From PNNG01 sp046291695 (GTDB lineage Bacteria > Bacteroidota > Bacteroidia > UBA7662), in the NCBI GenBank assembly GCA_046291695.1, contig JBKBSO010000013.1, forward strand, positions 48,271 through 112,270: a stretch of DNA of 64,000 nt. Reading direction: 5' to 3'. The position numbers were made by a program, and so were the translations under genes. This document shows, one piece after another, positions 25,224 through 35,552 of this stretch (within the stretch, counting starts at the first letter, position 1; each line of letters begins with the position of its first letter). Below the pieces are notes generated by a model. It was not told the DNA's origin. It searched no databases and worked only from the letters and a program-made list of their open reading frames with translations.

Positions 25224-27068
25224 TTACGGTCGGTCAGTTTTTAATTGTGCAAACCACTGCTCCACTTCGCCTTTGCCTTTGACTTCAATTTTGCCTCTAC
25301 TCTCGAACTGCAGCTCGGGATCATCCTTCAGCAGGGCGTAGGTGGCCTGACTGATGTTCACCTTGCCCACGGCTCCACTGCTTTCCATGCGACTGGCGGT
25401 GTTCACCGTGTCTCCCCAAATGTCGTATTGAAACTTCTTGATGCCCACAATGCCAGCTACTACCGGACCGGTATGCACGCCAATACGGATTTCGAAATAG
25501 GGGAGGTTCAATGCAATTTTCTGCTTTTTACCCGCTTCTACGAATGCGGCCATTTCCAGGCTGGCCAGCAATACGTCGTGCGCATGGGTTTGGTTGGTTG
25601 TAGGTAAACCCCCGGCCGCCATATAGGCATCGCCAATGGTTTTGATTTTTTCGATGCCATATTTTTCGCATATCCGATCGAATTCGGAGAAGCATTCGTG
25701 TAAGTCTTTTACCAATTCCTTTGGACTGAGCTGCTCACTCATGGCAGTAAAGCCTTTAAAGTCGGTGAACAGTACCGTAACCTGGTCAATCAGCCTGGCC
25801 TCTGCACTTCCCTTTTCTTTCAGTTCTCTGGCCGTTTCTTCTGGCAAAATGTTCAGCAATAGCTCCTCACTGCGGTCTCTTTCTGTTTGAATAATGGCTT
25901 TAGCCCTACGGGTGTATTGCAGCCTACTCCATAAGCCTACAGCCAATAGCAAAATGCCTAATGCTCCGAAAAGATAGATATTGCGTGTTTGAGTAAGCTT
26001 TTCTTCGCGCAAAATGGCATTCAAACCTGCTACTTCCAGTTCTTTTATCTGTCTTTCTTTTTTTTCACTCTCGTATTTTTCCTGCATCTCCGAAACTACT
26101 TTCAGCTTTTCGGTATTCATCAAACTATCTTTTAATGCTAGGTGTTTTCTTAGTTCTAACAATGCGTTTTTTAAGTCGCCTTTTCCCTCAAACGCAATGC
26201 TGCTTGTTAAGCTGATTGTGCTGGCAAAAGCAAGATTTTGACCCTCACGCATGTATATTTTCGCCGAATCGAGGAAAAATAAAGCTTTATTGTAGTCCTT
26301 TTTATCGTTAGCAATGCTGGCCAGATTCATATAAGGAAGACATAAATCGTCATGAACGCCTAATATTTTGCTGACGCTTACGGCTGTAGAAATGTAGGTG
26401 CTCGCACTGTCGAGGTAGGCTGGGTTGAGCGTTGACTGATACATCATACCGAATAAAGCCGCAATGTTGTTACAGGCATTCATTTGATTGGTTAGATTGT
26501 TTGCGGCGCGCGCATCCCCCAAGAGTATTTTAAAGGTTTCGAGGCCGGCATCGGTGTCGCCTAAGTAGATTTGTGCTATGGCTTTATTGGTAAAAAGGGC
26601 GTCTTTCGATTTGTTTGATGGCCATGACGGGTTCCAAGCGGCCAAGCCTAGATTCGCTGTTGAAATGACCTCATCATTTAGTTCGAGACTTAGGTAGATG
26701 CCGGTTAGGTTTGCATAAAGCGACATCAATATTTGACTATCGCATTTCGGACTGAATTGTTTGAGCCCTAATTGGACGCAGTGCAGGGCACTATCTAGTT
26801 GTCCGAGGAGATCGTAACGGTTGCTTTTCCACGAGTTGACCTGCGCAAGCCGACAACTATCCTCATTTTTCTTCAAATGGTGCTCAAGAAGCTGGAGCGC
26901 TTTGAGGTCATTTAACGCATCAGGGGAAGTTACTTGTTGAAAGTGTGCATAAAGACTATCGTAAGGCGGTTGGTTTTTAGACTGCGCGGCGAGCACATTG
27001 CAGCCCGTGAGCATCCACATCAGGAGTGCTAGCTTGTTTAGGTGTCTTATTTTTGATGAGTTGTGCAT
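25224..27068 (-). CDS. TPR-linked class III adenylate cyclase 2
   Basis: 614 residues. The N-terminus (ALLMWMLTGCNVLAAQ) could be cut by signal peptidase I or, because of LTGC, lipidated. TPR-like helices cover about 45-320, then a charged coiled coil (KVVSEMQEKYESEKKERQIK), a membrane helix (IYLFGALGILLLAVGLWSRL), the LLLNILPEETARELKEKG transducer helix, and a complete cyclase domain (about 425-614) with LFTDF, EKIKTIGDAYM, QYDIWGD and NTASRM. All residues needed for ATP cyclisation are present. It lies between two gaps of about 155-165 bases, so it may have its own promoter. Confidence 0.92.
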   Translation of the reverse strand: MHNSSKIRHLNKLALLMWMLTGCNVLAAQSKNQPPYDSLYAHFQQVTSPDALNDLKALQLLEHHLKKNEDSCRLAQVNSWKSNRYDLLGQLDSALHCVQLGLKQFSPKCDSQILMSLYANLTGIYLSLELNDEVISTANLGLAAWNPSWPSNKSKDALFTNKAIAQIYLGDTDAGLETFKILLGDARAANNLTNQMNACNNIAALFGMMYQSTLNPAYLDSASTYISTAVSVSKILGVHDDLCLPYMNLASIANDKKDYNKALFFLDSAKIYMREGQNLAFASTISLTSSIAFEGKGDLKNALLELRKHLALKDSLMNTEKLKVVSEMQEKYESEKKERQIKELEVAGLNAILREEKLTQTRNIYLFGALGILLLAVGLWSRLQYTRRAKAIIQTERDRSEELLLNILPEETARELKEKGSAEARLIDQVTVLFTDFKGFTAMSEQLSPKELVKDLHECFSEFDRICEKYGIEKIKTIGDAYMAAGGLPTTNQTHAHDVLLASLEMAAFVEAGKKQKIALNLPYFEIRIGVHTGPVVAGIVGIKKFQYDIWGDTVNTASRMESSGAVGKVNISQATYALLKDDPELQFESRGKIEVKGKGEVEQWFAQLKTDRP

Positions 27069-27223
27069 AATGTTAGGCTCGCTACGGCAAATTGGCTAAA
27101 GCATACTGTTTGCTAGCGATTTTTTATGGGTTTTGGTGGTTATTTCTATTGGTTTTGTTTTGCAGCGCATGGACTATGATTTGCGCGAACCAGCCCGCAA
27201 AAGTCGGGATGGTTCGCTAGTAT

Positions 27224-30201
27224 TTATTTTCTTTGCGCGAACCACATTGCTATGTGGCCTTTGCCTTTCACTTCTATTTTGCCGCGACTTTCAAAAGACA
27301 GCTCTGGTTCATGCCGGAGGATGGCATAGGTTGCTGGCTGATGTTTACCTTACTCACTTCGCCTGATGATTCCATCCGTGAGGCTGTATTTACGGTATCG
27401 CCCCAAATGTCGTACTGGAATTTTTTTACGCCTACGATGCCAGCCACGACCGGTCCGGTGTGGATGCCTACGCGCATTTCAAAGGCGGGTTTGCCGGCTG
27501 CTATGCTTTTGATATTCCTTGCTCTGATGAAATCTTGCATCTCCAGTGCTGCCAAAACGGTGTTTTTCGCCGATTCGGCAAAAGGCGCTGGAAGTCCGCC
27601 TACCGCCATGTAAGCATCGCCAATGGTTTTGATTTTCTCCAAACCGTACTTTTCAATAATGGCATCAAAGGCGGTGAAGTTTTTGTGGATTTCACTCACC
27701 AGTTCGGTGGGACTCAGCTGTTCGGCTACCGAAGTGAAGTCGATAAAGTCGGTAAAAAGCACACTTACTTCATCGAATAGTTTGGCTTCGGAATGCCCTG
27801 TTCCTTTAAGTTCTTCCGCTACTTCAGCTGGAAGGATATTGAGCAACAGTGCATCTGATTGTTGTTTGGCCTTTTTGGTGCGGTTCAATCCCATCAGTAC
27901 CGAGCCAGCCAGCAGGAGGGTAAGCCCCATTCCAGCCACAAATAGGTTCCTTTGGGTCGATTTGCTCCTTAACTCTGCCTGTTGCAAGGCCTTCTCATTA
28001 TTGAGTACGTCAATTTTGACCAATTGTAGTTGTTTGTCTTTTTCGGCTAAGGTTAATTGCTGTTCTTTCTCCTGCTTTTCGGCCTTTTCCTTTAAAAATG
28101 CCAGATGTTGCAACTCCTTGTCCTTATTGGCTAATTCCAATTCACCTAATCTAAGGGCCAATTGCTGCTCCTGTTGCCTGTTAAGGAGTTCTTGCTTTTG
28201 CAATTGTTCTGTTGTGAGCTCTTGTTGAAAGCGCAACTCTGCTTCTCTTCGCTCAAATTGGTACTGTACGTCCCTGTTTGCGATTTGCTTTTTGACTTCA
28301 TCGCTCGAAATGCTATCACGTAGTTTGATATAGGTTTTGTATGCTTCAAAAGCCGCCGGGAAATCACCCTTTTTTTCGTATAGATTGCTTATTAGCATCC
28401 AGTTGTAACGCTGCCCGGCCGGATTTCCGATGTCGAGGTTGATTTGCAAGGCTTGCTGAATGAGGTTATGGGCAGTATCGATCTTTTCACGAGGGTCAAT
28501 GCCCATTACTACCATGGCCGTGTCGGGTGCATGCATGTACATTTCTCCAATATGGGCCAACATACTGGCAATACTAGCCTTACTGCCTGTAGCCACAGAC
28601 ATGGCCAGGGCTTGCTGGTTATAGTTATGTGCTTGATGATAATCGCCCCATTGCTCGTGAATTTTACTCATGCTGGAATATCCTTGGGCAAGGTATGATT
28701 TGTAATCCATGACTTCACAAATCTGGATCGACCGTTGGTAGTAATCTAATGCCAATTCCAGCTTTTTAGCAGGATCAATACCCAGTTGAACACAAAGACT
28801 ATCTTCTAATTTTGAATATAAATTACCAATGTTGCCGAGGTTAGCGGCAATGTAATAGTGGTTTTTGGCCGCTTCACTCATTTCTAATGCCTTTTGGAAA
28901 TAGTTGAGCGATTTAAGCGGGTCGTTAAAGGTTTTATAAATGGTGCCTATATTGGTAAAGAGTGACGACATGCCCGATTTATCACCTTCTTTTTCTCGGA
29001 TGGCAAGCGCTTTGAAAAAATAATCGAGGGCCGTTCGATAATCCGACATATGATCGTATATGATCCCCAAATTGCTGTAGTTTACTGTTAGTCCGTTGGT
29101 ATTGCCTGTTTTTAAGTTGTACGCAATGGCTCGTTCATAATATTCAATGGCTTTGGCATATTCTGATAATGCACCGTAAGCTGTGGCCATATTGCCAATG
29201 GTTTGAACAACGCCTTCAGGGTTGTTGAGCAACTCATCTAAATGGACCGCTCGCTGGTAATACTCCAAAGCCTTGTGATAGTCGCTCAATCTCAGGTAAA
29301 AATTCCCGGTAATGTTGCTGCACATGGCTTCACTGGTAGAGTCACCCAAGGCATGATAATGCTTTATGGCATCAAGCATATAGCTAAGGCCTTGCTTGAA
29401 ATCTGATTGGTTGCCATACAAAGTGCCTACCGTGTTGTTATAAACCGCTTGACCTTTGTTGCTGCCTATTTCACGCGCCATTTCCAATGCCTTAGCGTAG
29501 TACTCAATCGCTTGTTTAATATCTGACTTGTAGAAATAATAAAATCCCATTGACGAAAAGCTGCTCATTATGCCCGCTTTATGTCCTAATTTTTGGTTAA
29601 GTTCTACGGATTGCCTTGCCAGGAACAGGGCAGTATCCGCATTTCCGGTTCTAGCGTAAAAGAGGGAGCGTCCATGGTAAACCCTGGCAAGGCCTTTTCG
29701 ATCCTGTATTTCCTCAAACAACCCGAAAGCATTTTCGAACCATTTATCCGCCTTTTCCAAATGCCCACGAAGTAGGTTCGTGTACCCCAAGCTGTAGGCA
29801 TTATGCCCGGCTCCAAAAGCATTGTTGAGTTTGATATTCAGTGCAAACGCCTTTTGATAAAGCGCCATAGAAGTATCGTACTTGCCTTGGTTTTCAAGGC
29901 ATTGCCCCGTGTAGTAATAAGCTTCGGCCAAAAGCAACTCTTGGTTCAGCTGTTGCGCCAAACGAATGGCTTGCCGGCCATATTTAATGCCTTCGTCAGG
30001 CCGTGTCTGATCGTAGGTCTTAGCCAAGACGCTGAGCAAATGCAGCTTATGCAGATCGAGTTTATCATACCGCTCGTTTGCCTGTAGGAGGCTGTCGACA
30101 GGATATGTTTTGTTGTGCGCTGATGGTCTTTGTGCATGCACGCGGGTAACAGCGCTCCATATGACAACTAACCATAAAACTGCTATGCCGTAGGTTTTCA
30201 T
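27224..30201 (-). CDS. TPR-linked class III adenylate cyclase 3, frameshifted near the C-terminus
   Basis: The largest of the set. As read, the frame ends at 27274 after 975 residues with an aberrant tail (QPMPSSGMNQSCLLKVAAK). Adding one base near 27333 restores ATYAILRHEPELSFESRGK and a stop at 27224, for 992 residues. It has a signal peptide (to VHAQ), about twelve TPR units, a very long coiled coil (about 640-745, QELTTEQLQKQELLNRQQEQ region), a membrane helix, the transducer helix and a cyclase domain with LFTDF, EKIKTIGDAYM and QYDIWGD intact. The break removes only the last strands after the catalytic residues, so residual activity is possible. The deletion lies in a tract nearly identical to cyclase 4, where that copy has the extra base. 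Confidence 0.85.
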
Positions 30202-30204
30202 GGT

Positions 30205-32394
30205 TTAGCCTGTTTTTAGTTGAACAAAGTACATCTCGACCTCTCCTTTGCCTTTTACTTCTATTTTGCCACGACTTTCAAAAGACAGCTCTGGTTCATA
30301 CTGGAGGATGGCATAGGTTGCCTGGCTGATGTTAACCTTACCCACTTCGCCTGATGATTCCATCCGTGAGGCTGTATTTACGGTATCGCCCCAAATGTCG
30401 TACTGGAATTTTTTAACCCCAACAATGCCGGCTATTACTGGGCCGGTGTGTATGCCTAGGCGCATTTCGAAAGCTGGATGGCCCAAGGCTTCATTTTTAG
30501 CTTTGCGATTCTTAATAAATCCTTGCATTTCGAGCGCAGCGAATACGGTATTCCTCACCGAATCGGCTGTAGGAACCGGCAAGCCACCCGCAGCCATATA
30601 GGCATCGCCGATGGTTTTGATCTTTTCGATGCCATACTTTTCCATGATTTTATCAAATGCCTCGAAGCAGTGGTTGATTTCGTTCACCAGCTCATTCGCA
30701 CTCATCTTTTCGCTTTGCTCGGTGAAGTCCTTAAAATCGGTGAAGAGGATGCTCACGTTATCAAAATTCCTTGCATCGGCACGGCCTTTTTCCTTGAGCT
30801 CTGCGGCTATTTCGGCCGGGAGGATGTTGAGTAAGAGGTTATCGGAGCGGTCGCGTTCTTTGGAGATCATATCGCGCGATTGCCGTACATATCGCCACCG
30901 ACTGTAAAAACCACCCGTAACTAAAAGTAGAAAAAGGGAGGAGCCAATGAATATGTTACGACTTTGGTTCTTCCTTCGTAACTCGATTTGGTGGATCTCG
31001 GAAGTCATTCGTACTTCCTCTGCTTTGGCAATGCTATCTTGTAGCATCATCTTGGCAAATTCCATTTGCTCTAATTTTCGGGTGATTTCCTTGGTATTCA
31101 GACTATCTTCTATTGTCCGAAGTTTTTCCATGTAAAACAAGGCTTCATTGCCTTTGCCCATGGCTTTATACACATCATAGAGGCACTCACATGCGTTCTT
31201 TTGCTTGTCTAAAGCGCCTTCCTCTTCTGCTAATGTCAAACTAATACGGCAATATTCTGCGGCCTTAATGTATTTTCCTTGCTGGGCATATAGCCTGCCC
31301 ATATCGCGCATTGAGCTTGTAATGCCCCCTTTATCTCCAATGGCCTTTCGAATAACTAAACTTTCTTGATGGTAAGATAAAGCCTGTTCAAAAAGATTTT
31401 GTTTGCTCTGTATTTCGCCCATGAAGCTCAAACAGTTTGCGATGCCGCGCTTATCGCCTACGGCTTTGTAATTGATCAAGGCCTTTTGATAATAATCCTC
31501 CCCCTTTTCAATTTCTCCCCTTTTTAAGTAGATATTACCCATATTAAGCTGACCTTCGGCAATACCTACTTTGTAACCAGTCTCTTGCAATAATTTGAGG
31601 CTCCTCTCGTAATATTCTAAAGCGCGCGGAATGTTATCAATTTGATTATAAACATCCCCAATGTTTCCTAAACAATTTGCTACACCAATTTTAGACCCGA
31701 ATTCTTCTTCCAGTTTTAAGCTCGCTTGAAAAAATTCGATTGCCCTGGCATAATCTCCTTGATAAAAAACGAGCTTCCCAAGACTTAACAGTCCGTAGGC
31801 CATGTCATGTTTCTGACCTAGCGTTTCACTTAACTTTACCGCTTTCAATAAAAAATTATAGGCCAAAATATACGCTCCTTGAAGGGTATGTACAGCCCCA
31901 ATGTCTGCAAGCGAAAAAGCTATACCATCATGGTCGCCAATTTCATTAAACACGGCCATGGCTTGTTCATAATACGCCAACGCCTGTGTGTATTCGCTTT
32001 GATCTTGTAATATGCCGCCAATATTACCAAGTACAGTAGCTATGTTTTTTTTCTGTTGTAAGGCTTTATACAGGGCCAACGACTTATGATAATTTTCCAG
32101 GGCCTGCGTTAAATTTCCCATATATGAGTAGGAAGCTCCTTTAAGATTAAAACTCACCGCCTCTGCATAAGGAAGATTCTTCGTTTTGGCATATTCCAGT
32201 AGTTGATCAGCTAACATTACTGCTGAGTCAGGGTTGGAAAATACATATTGTTCCCAGATATAGGTTTGGAATGCAATTACCCGACTCGTATCTGTTTGGG
32301 TATGATCTTGCCAGATGCCAAAAAGGCTGTCAGAACGGCTTTGTGAATTACTGGTTAAGGGCAGCAACAAGCATAAAACGAGCGTTTTTCGCAC
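30205..32394 (-). CDS. TPR-linked class III adenylate cyclase 4
   Basis: 729 residues, beginning with GTG at 32394 that overlaps the stop of the preceding gene by one base (TAGTG), and starting a signal peptide MRKTLVLCLLLPLTSNSQ. At least eight TPR units (e.g. ALEYYERSLKLLQETGYKVG) cover about 60-430, followed by a coiled coil, a membrane helix (NIFIGSSLFLLLVTGGFYSR), the transducer helix and a complete cyclase domain (about 542-729) with all metal and adenine determinants. Only 3 bases separate its stop from the next cyclase start, so the two are cotranscribed. Its catalytic domain is closest to cyclase 1 in protein, but its 3' end matches cyclase 3 in DNA. Confidence 0.92.
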   Translation of the reverse strand: MRKTLVLCLLLPLTSNSQSRSDSLFGIWQDHTQTDTSRVIAFQTYIWEQYVFSNPDSAVMLADQLLEYAKTKNLPYAEAVSFNLKGASYSYMGNLTQALENYHKSLALYKALQQKKNIATVLGNIGGILQDQSEYTQALAYYEQAMAVFNEIGDHDGIAFSLADIGAVHTLQGAYILAYNFLLKAVKLSETLGQKHDMAYGLLSLGKLVFYQGDYARAIEFFQASLKLEEEFGSKIGVANCLGNIGDVYNQIDNIPRALEYYERSLKLLQETGYKVGIAEGQLNMGNIYLKRGEIEKGEDYYQKALINYKAVGDKRGIANCLSFMGEIQSKQNLFEQALSYHQESLVIRKAIGDKGGITSSMRDMGRLYAQQGKYIKAAEYCRISLTLAEEEGALDKQKNACECLYDVYKAMGKGNEALFYMEKLRTIEDSLNTKEITRKLEQMEFAKMMLQDSIAKAEEVRMTSEIHQIELRRKNQSRNIFIGSSLFLLLVTGGFYSRWRYVRQSRDMISKERDRSDNLLLNILPAEIAAELKEKGRADARNFDNVSILFTDFKDFTEQSEKMSANELVNEINHCFEAFDKIMEKYGIEKIKTIGDAYMAAGGLPVPTADSVRNTVFAALEMQGFIKNRKAKNEALGHPAFEMRLGIHTGPVIAGIVGVKKFQYDIWGDTVNTASRMESSGEVGKVNISQATYAILQYEPELSFESRGKIEVKGKGEVEMYFVQLKTG

Positions 32395-33791
32395 TAAGTT
32401 ACATTTTTGTTTAGCTCAACAAACCACATCTCTACCTCGCCTTTGCCTTTAACCAGTAGCTTTCCTCGACTTATTAAAGTGAAGCGTACATCGTCTTTTA
32501 GCAATTCGTAGGTGCTATGCGATACATTTACTTTACCCACTTCTCCATTTTGTTCCATACGTGCGGCTGTATTTACGGCATCACCCCAAATGTCGTATTG
32601 AAACTTTTTAACGCCCACGATACCTGCTACCACAGGCCCGGTGTGTATGCCCACGCGCATTTCTAAGGCAGCCTGCCCCAGTGCAGCTTTTTGAGCTTTG
32701 CGTTTGATTACAAAATCCTGCATTTCTAGGGCAGCAAAAACCGTTTGCTTTACGGCATCATGAGAGGCAACGGTCAAACCACCTGCGGCCATATACGCAT
32801 CTCCTATGGTTTTTATTTTTTCAATACCAAATTTTTGAATAATGTTATCAAATGAAATGATGTAGGTATTGAGCTCGTCAATTAAGGCTTCAGGTGAAAG
32901 CTGTTCTGCCAGATTGGTAAAATTCACAAAGTCGGTAAACAGCACATTTACCGTATTATAAAGCCGAGGTGTAGCACTGCCTTTTACTTTCAATTCCAAG
33001 GCAATAGACTCCGGTAGTATATTTAGTAAGAGTTTATCACTTTTTTCCTTTTCTTCATTCAGCGCATCACGCTGCAGCAAAATCTCTTCCTTTTGCTTAG
33101 ATAAAACTTCGTTATTTGACGAGATTACAGCATTCGCTTCTTTCAGCGATTCTGTATTTGCCATTAACTCTGCTTTTTGTGATTCGATGAGTTTGTTTTT
33201 TTCGAATATTTCAGAGTAGGCCTTTTCTTTCGATACTTCAAAAACCATGGTTACAATAAAAACAATCAAACCAAGCCCCGCAAAACAGGCGATAAAAAAG
33301 AAATCGGCCCAGCTCTGGTTATAAAGCACAGGAAATCCATGCCCAAAGTAATTCATAAACCCATACCCCATAAATATGAGGGAAATAACCAGCAGCCATA
33401 AGGTGCTATCCCGGCTGGTTGAAAGCAATAGAAGAGAACAAACCGGTATGAGCACAAACCAAGGCAAAACAGGGGAGTTTACCCCACCCGAAAAATAGGA
33501 GCACATTAAAATGGCCAATATGCAATTGAGAATGTACAAATTCGCTATTAATCGATACCCCCATTGCCGCTTCATAAACAGCAACAACAGCAAAGCAAAA
33601 AACAGAAAATTGCCAAACATCACATAAATGCCCATGTAGAAACCTATTAGGTAACTCACGGTAACGTAGAACAGAGAAAAGAAGGAAGTTATGCTTATAA
33701 AGCTTTTCAGCCTTTTTTCACGGCCCCCCTCAACCTTGGAGGTTTCAGGTTCACGACTTAAGCTATTGGCGAACAGTCCCATTACAGTCAT
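32394..33791 (-). CDS. Class III adenylate cyclase 5 with multi-helix membrane input domain
   Basis: 465 residues from the ATG at 33791, chosen because it overlaps the stop of the flavin enzyme gene as ATGA. Unlike its neighbours it has no TPR. The first roughly 185 residues contain about six membrane helices (FISITSFFSLFYVTVSYLIG onward), then a coiled coil (KNKLIESQKAELMANTESLK region), the LLLNILPESIALELKVKG transducer helix and a complete cyclase domain with LFTDF, EKIKTIGDAYM, QYDIWGDAVNTAARM. The membrane part could sense a lipid, a membrane state or a small hydrophobic ligand, perhaps a product of the coupled oxidoreductase. Confidence 0.9.
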   Translation of the reverse strand: MTVMGLFANSLSREPETSKVEGGREKRLKSFISITSFFSLFYVTVSYLIGFYMGIYVMFGNFLFFALLLLLFMKRQWGYRLIANLYILNCILAILMCSYFSGGVNSPVLPWFVLIPVCSLLLLSTSRDSTLWLLVISLIFMGYGFMNYFGHGFPVLYNQSWADFFFIACFAGLGLIVFIVTMVFEVSKEKAYSEIFEKNKLIESQKAELMANTESLKEANAVISSNNEVLSKQKEEILLQRDALNEEKEKSDKLLLNILPESIALELKVKGSATPRLYNTVNVLFTDFVNFTNLAEQLSPEALIDELNTYIISFDNIIQKFGIEKIKTIGDAYMAAGGLTVASHDAVKQTVFAALEMQDFVIKRKAQKAALGQAALEMRVGIHTGPVVAGIVGVKKFQYDIWGDAVNTAARMEQNGEVGKVNVSHSTYELLKDDVRFTLISRGKLLVKGKGEVEMWFVELNKNVT

Positions 33792-35494
33792 TTTATAATG
33801 CTTTTCCATGCCAGGCCTTTGTCGAAGCGCTTTTTGTCGAGTAGCTGAAGCTCTTTTAACACCAGCGGAGTTTCATACTTCCATATTTTGCACATTTCGG
33901 CTTTGAGTCCACTACTCATGATGATGTTATTCACAGCCCTTCGGGCCGCTTCATTGGCGCCTTCCATGGTGGCCAAATCTGTATTGGTTTTGATGTAATC
34001 AGAAGCCAAAAACAAATTGGGGATGGCGGTGTAGCTGTTTGGGCGTAAGGTCCATGTATTTACCTGATTAACCAGCAACGGCTCCTTATTCGACAGATGA
34101 TGTACTTTGTTGGCTTCAGGTGTTGGTAAGGTCTTTGTAAAAAGTGGCGAAGGCTCATCGGAGCTTGGATAGATGTCGCTGTCGAGATGAACAAAACGCA
34201 ACATATCGTCCCGCAGCCTTTCGTGTCCCAACGATGAATTGATTTCCTGCTTGAGCTGCTTCCAGACCTCTTCTTTAACTTCATCGATCGTACAATCTTG
34301 AGCTGCCTTTTTGTTAAAATTCCCAGGATTGGTCCAGTCGGAAATATCAACGGATAATACCCCTTTTACTGTACCATCGAAACGGCTACCAATATCATAG
34401 TCCTGCCAAAATTGAATTTGTGAAATGGAGGTTAGTGCCCAGTTCGAATTGGCATAAATGGTGTGCCCACGGTGCATATTAAATGGTTCCGTGAGGTAAA
34501 ATTGAATGCCATTCATCCATTCTACATTAGGAGCTAACTTGATGATGTTTTTTAATGAGGCATCGGCTTTTAATAATTCAGGGGTAATGAGCTTTGCCGC
34601 CACCTCTACTGGCACTGCTAGTAAATAATAGTCACCGGTAACGATTTGTGTAACCGTGGGATTGTCCACATCTCTGATTAATGCGCCCGAAATTTGGTTG
34701 TCGGTAAGCAGGAGTTCAACAGTTTCTTTTCCTTTAACGTATTTTACCCCTTTTTCGGTGAGATAGCTAAGCCATGGATTAAGCCAAACGTCGTTGGTGG
34801 GGCCGTTTAATACACAGTCGGTATTGCCTTTGGTAGGATTAATCATCAAATACAAAAGCTGCAGCAGTACAGTGCCTACAGTTTTGGTACTTGCTTTTTG
34901 TGCCTTTGCAGCCACTAAGGAGCGTGTAAGGCCTTCTACCAAAAGCGATCGGTAATTGTTGCTGAACTTATCGGCCTCCATAAATTCCCACCAGCTGATT
35001 TGTTCATATTCGTTCAAAAAGCGATCGCTACAGGAAGTCATCAATTGCCAGATACGGTGCGTAAATGCATGTAGTTCAGCTTCGGTAAGCTCGGTTTTTG
35101 ATTGTAAATAACTTTCAAAGATTTTAAAGACATCTTTGTAAGAACTGGGGAAATTTACCGGCAATACAATGGGTAATTTGCCTATTTGTAAGGTTTCAAC
35201 GCTTTTGGTTGGAACCAGATTATCGAAGCAACTTTTCCCTTTCTCAAAGGGAATATGCTTCATGGTATCGGTAATATGCTTGTAAAAGCCAGGAAAAAAA
35301 CGAAACCCATGTTCTCCAGGAAGTGGCTTATAAAAAGGAGATATCGCCGTTCCGGGCACATCTACACTTCGGGCTTTGCCACCTGCATAACGCAGCTGCC
35401 GTTCATATACTTCAACTTCAAAGCCGCGGTTTATCAACTCGTGCGCTGCACTCATGCCGGCTACACCTCCACCTAAAATAATTACTTTTTTCAT
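33788..35494 (-). CDS. FAD-dependent oxidoreductase, amine-oxidase/phytoene-desaturase-like
   Basis: 568 residues. It starts with an FAD dinucleotide-binding motif, VIILGGGVAGMSAAHEL (about 4-20), ending the Rossmann beta-alpha-beta in VEVYERQ, followed by GGKARSVD and the segment PGEHGFRFFPGFYKHI. The C-terminal FAD block is PNLFLASDYIKTNTDLATME. These are features of the NAD(P)-binding amine-oxidase superfamily that contains carotenoid desaturases and hydroxysqualene dehydroxylase; the substrate cannot be assigned. The stop overlaps the start of cyclase 5 (ATGA), and an HD hydrolase lies 58 bases upstream, so this metabolic enzyme is translationally coupled into a signalling operon, which is unusual. 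Confidence 0.85.
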   Translation of the reverse strand: MKKVIILGGGVAGMSAAHELINRGFEVEVYERQLRYAGGKARSVDVPGTAISPFYKPLPGEHGFRFFPGFYKHITDTMKHIPFEKGKSCFDNLVPTKSVETLQIGKLPIVLPVNFPSSYKDVFKIFESYLQSKTELTEAELHAFTHRIWQLMTSCSDRFLNEYEQISWWEFMEADKFSNNYRSLLVEGLTRSLVAAKAQKASTKTVGTVLLQLLYLMINPTKGNTDCVLNGPTNDVWLNPWLSYLTEKGVKYVKGKETVELLLTDNQISGALIRDVDNPTVTQIVTGDYYLLAVPVEVAAKLITPELLKADASLKNIIKLAPNVEWMNGIQFYLTEPFNMHRGHTIYANSNWALTSISQIQFWQDYDIGSRFDGTVKGVLSVDISDWTNPGNFNKKAAQDCTIDEVKEEVWKQLKQEINSSLGHERLRDDMLRFVHLDSDIYPSSDEPSPLFTKTLPTPEANKVHHLSNKEPLLVNQVNTWTLRPNSYTAIPNLFLASDYIKTNTDLATMEGANEAARRAVNNIIMSSGLKAEMCKIWKYETPLVLKELQLLDKKRFDKGLAWKSIIK

Positions 35495-35552
35495 TGATGC
35501 GATTCGGTTTTTGGTTTTTCTGTTTCAGGCGTTCTGGAAGAATTCTGTTTGG

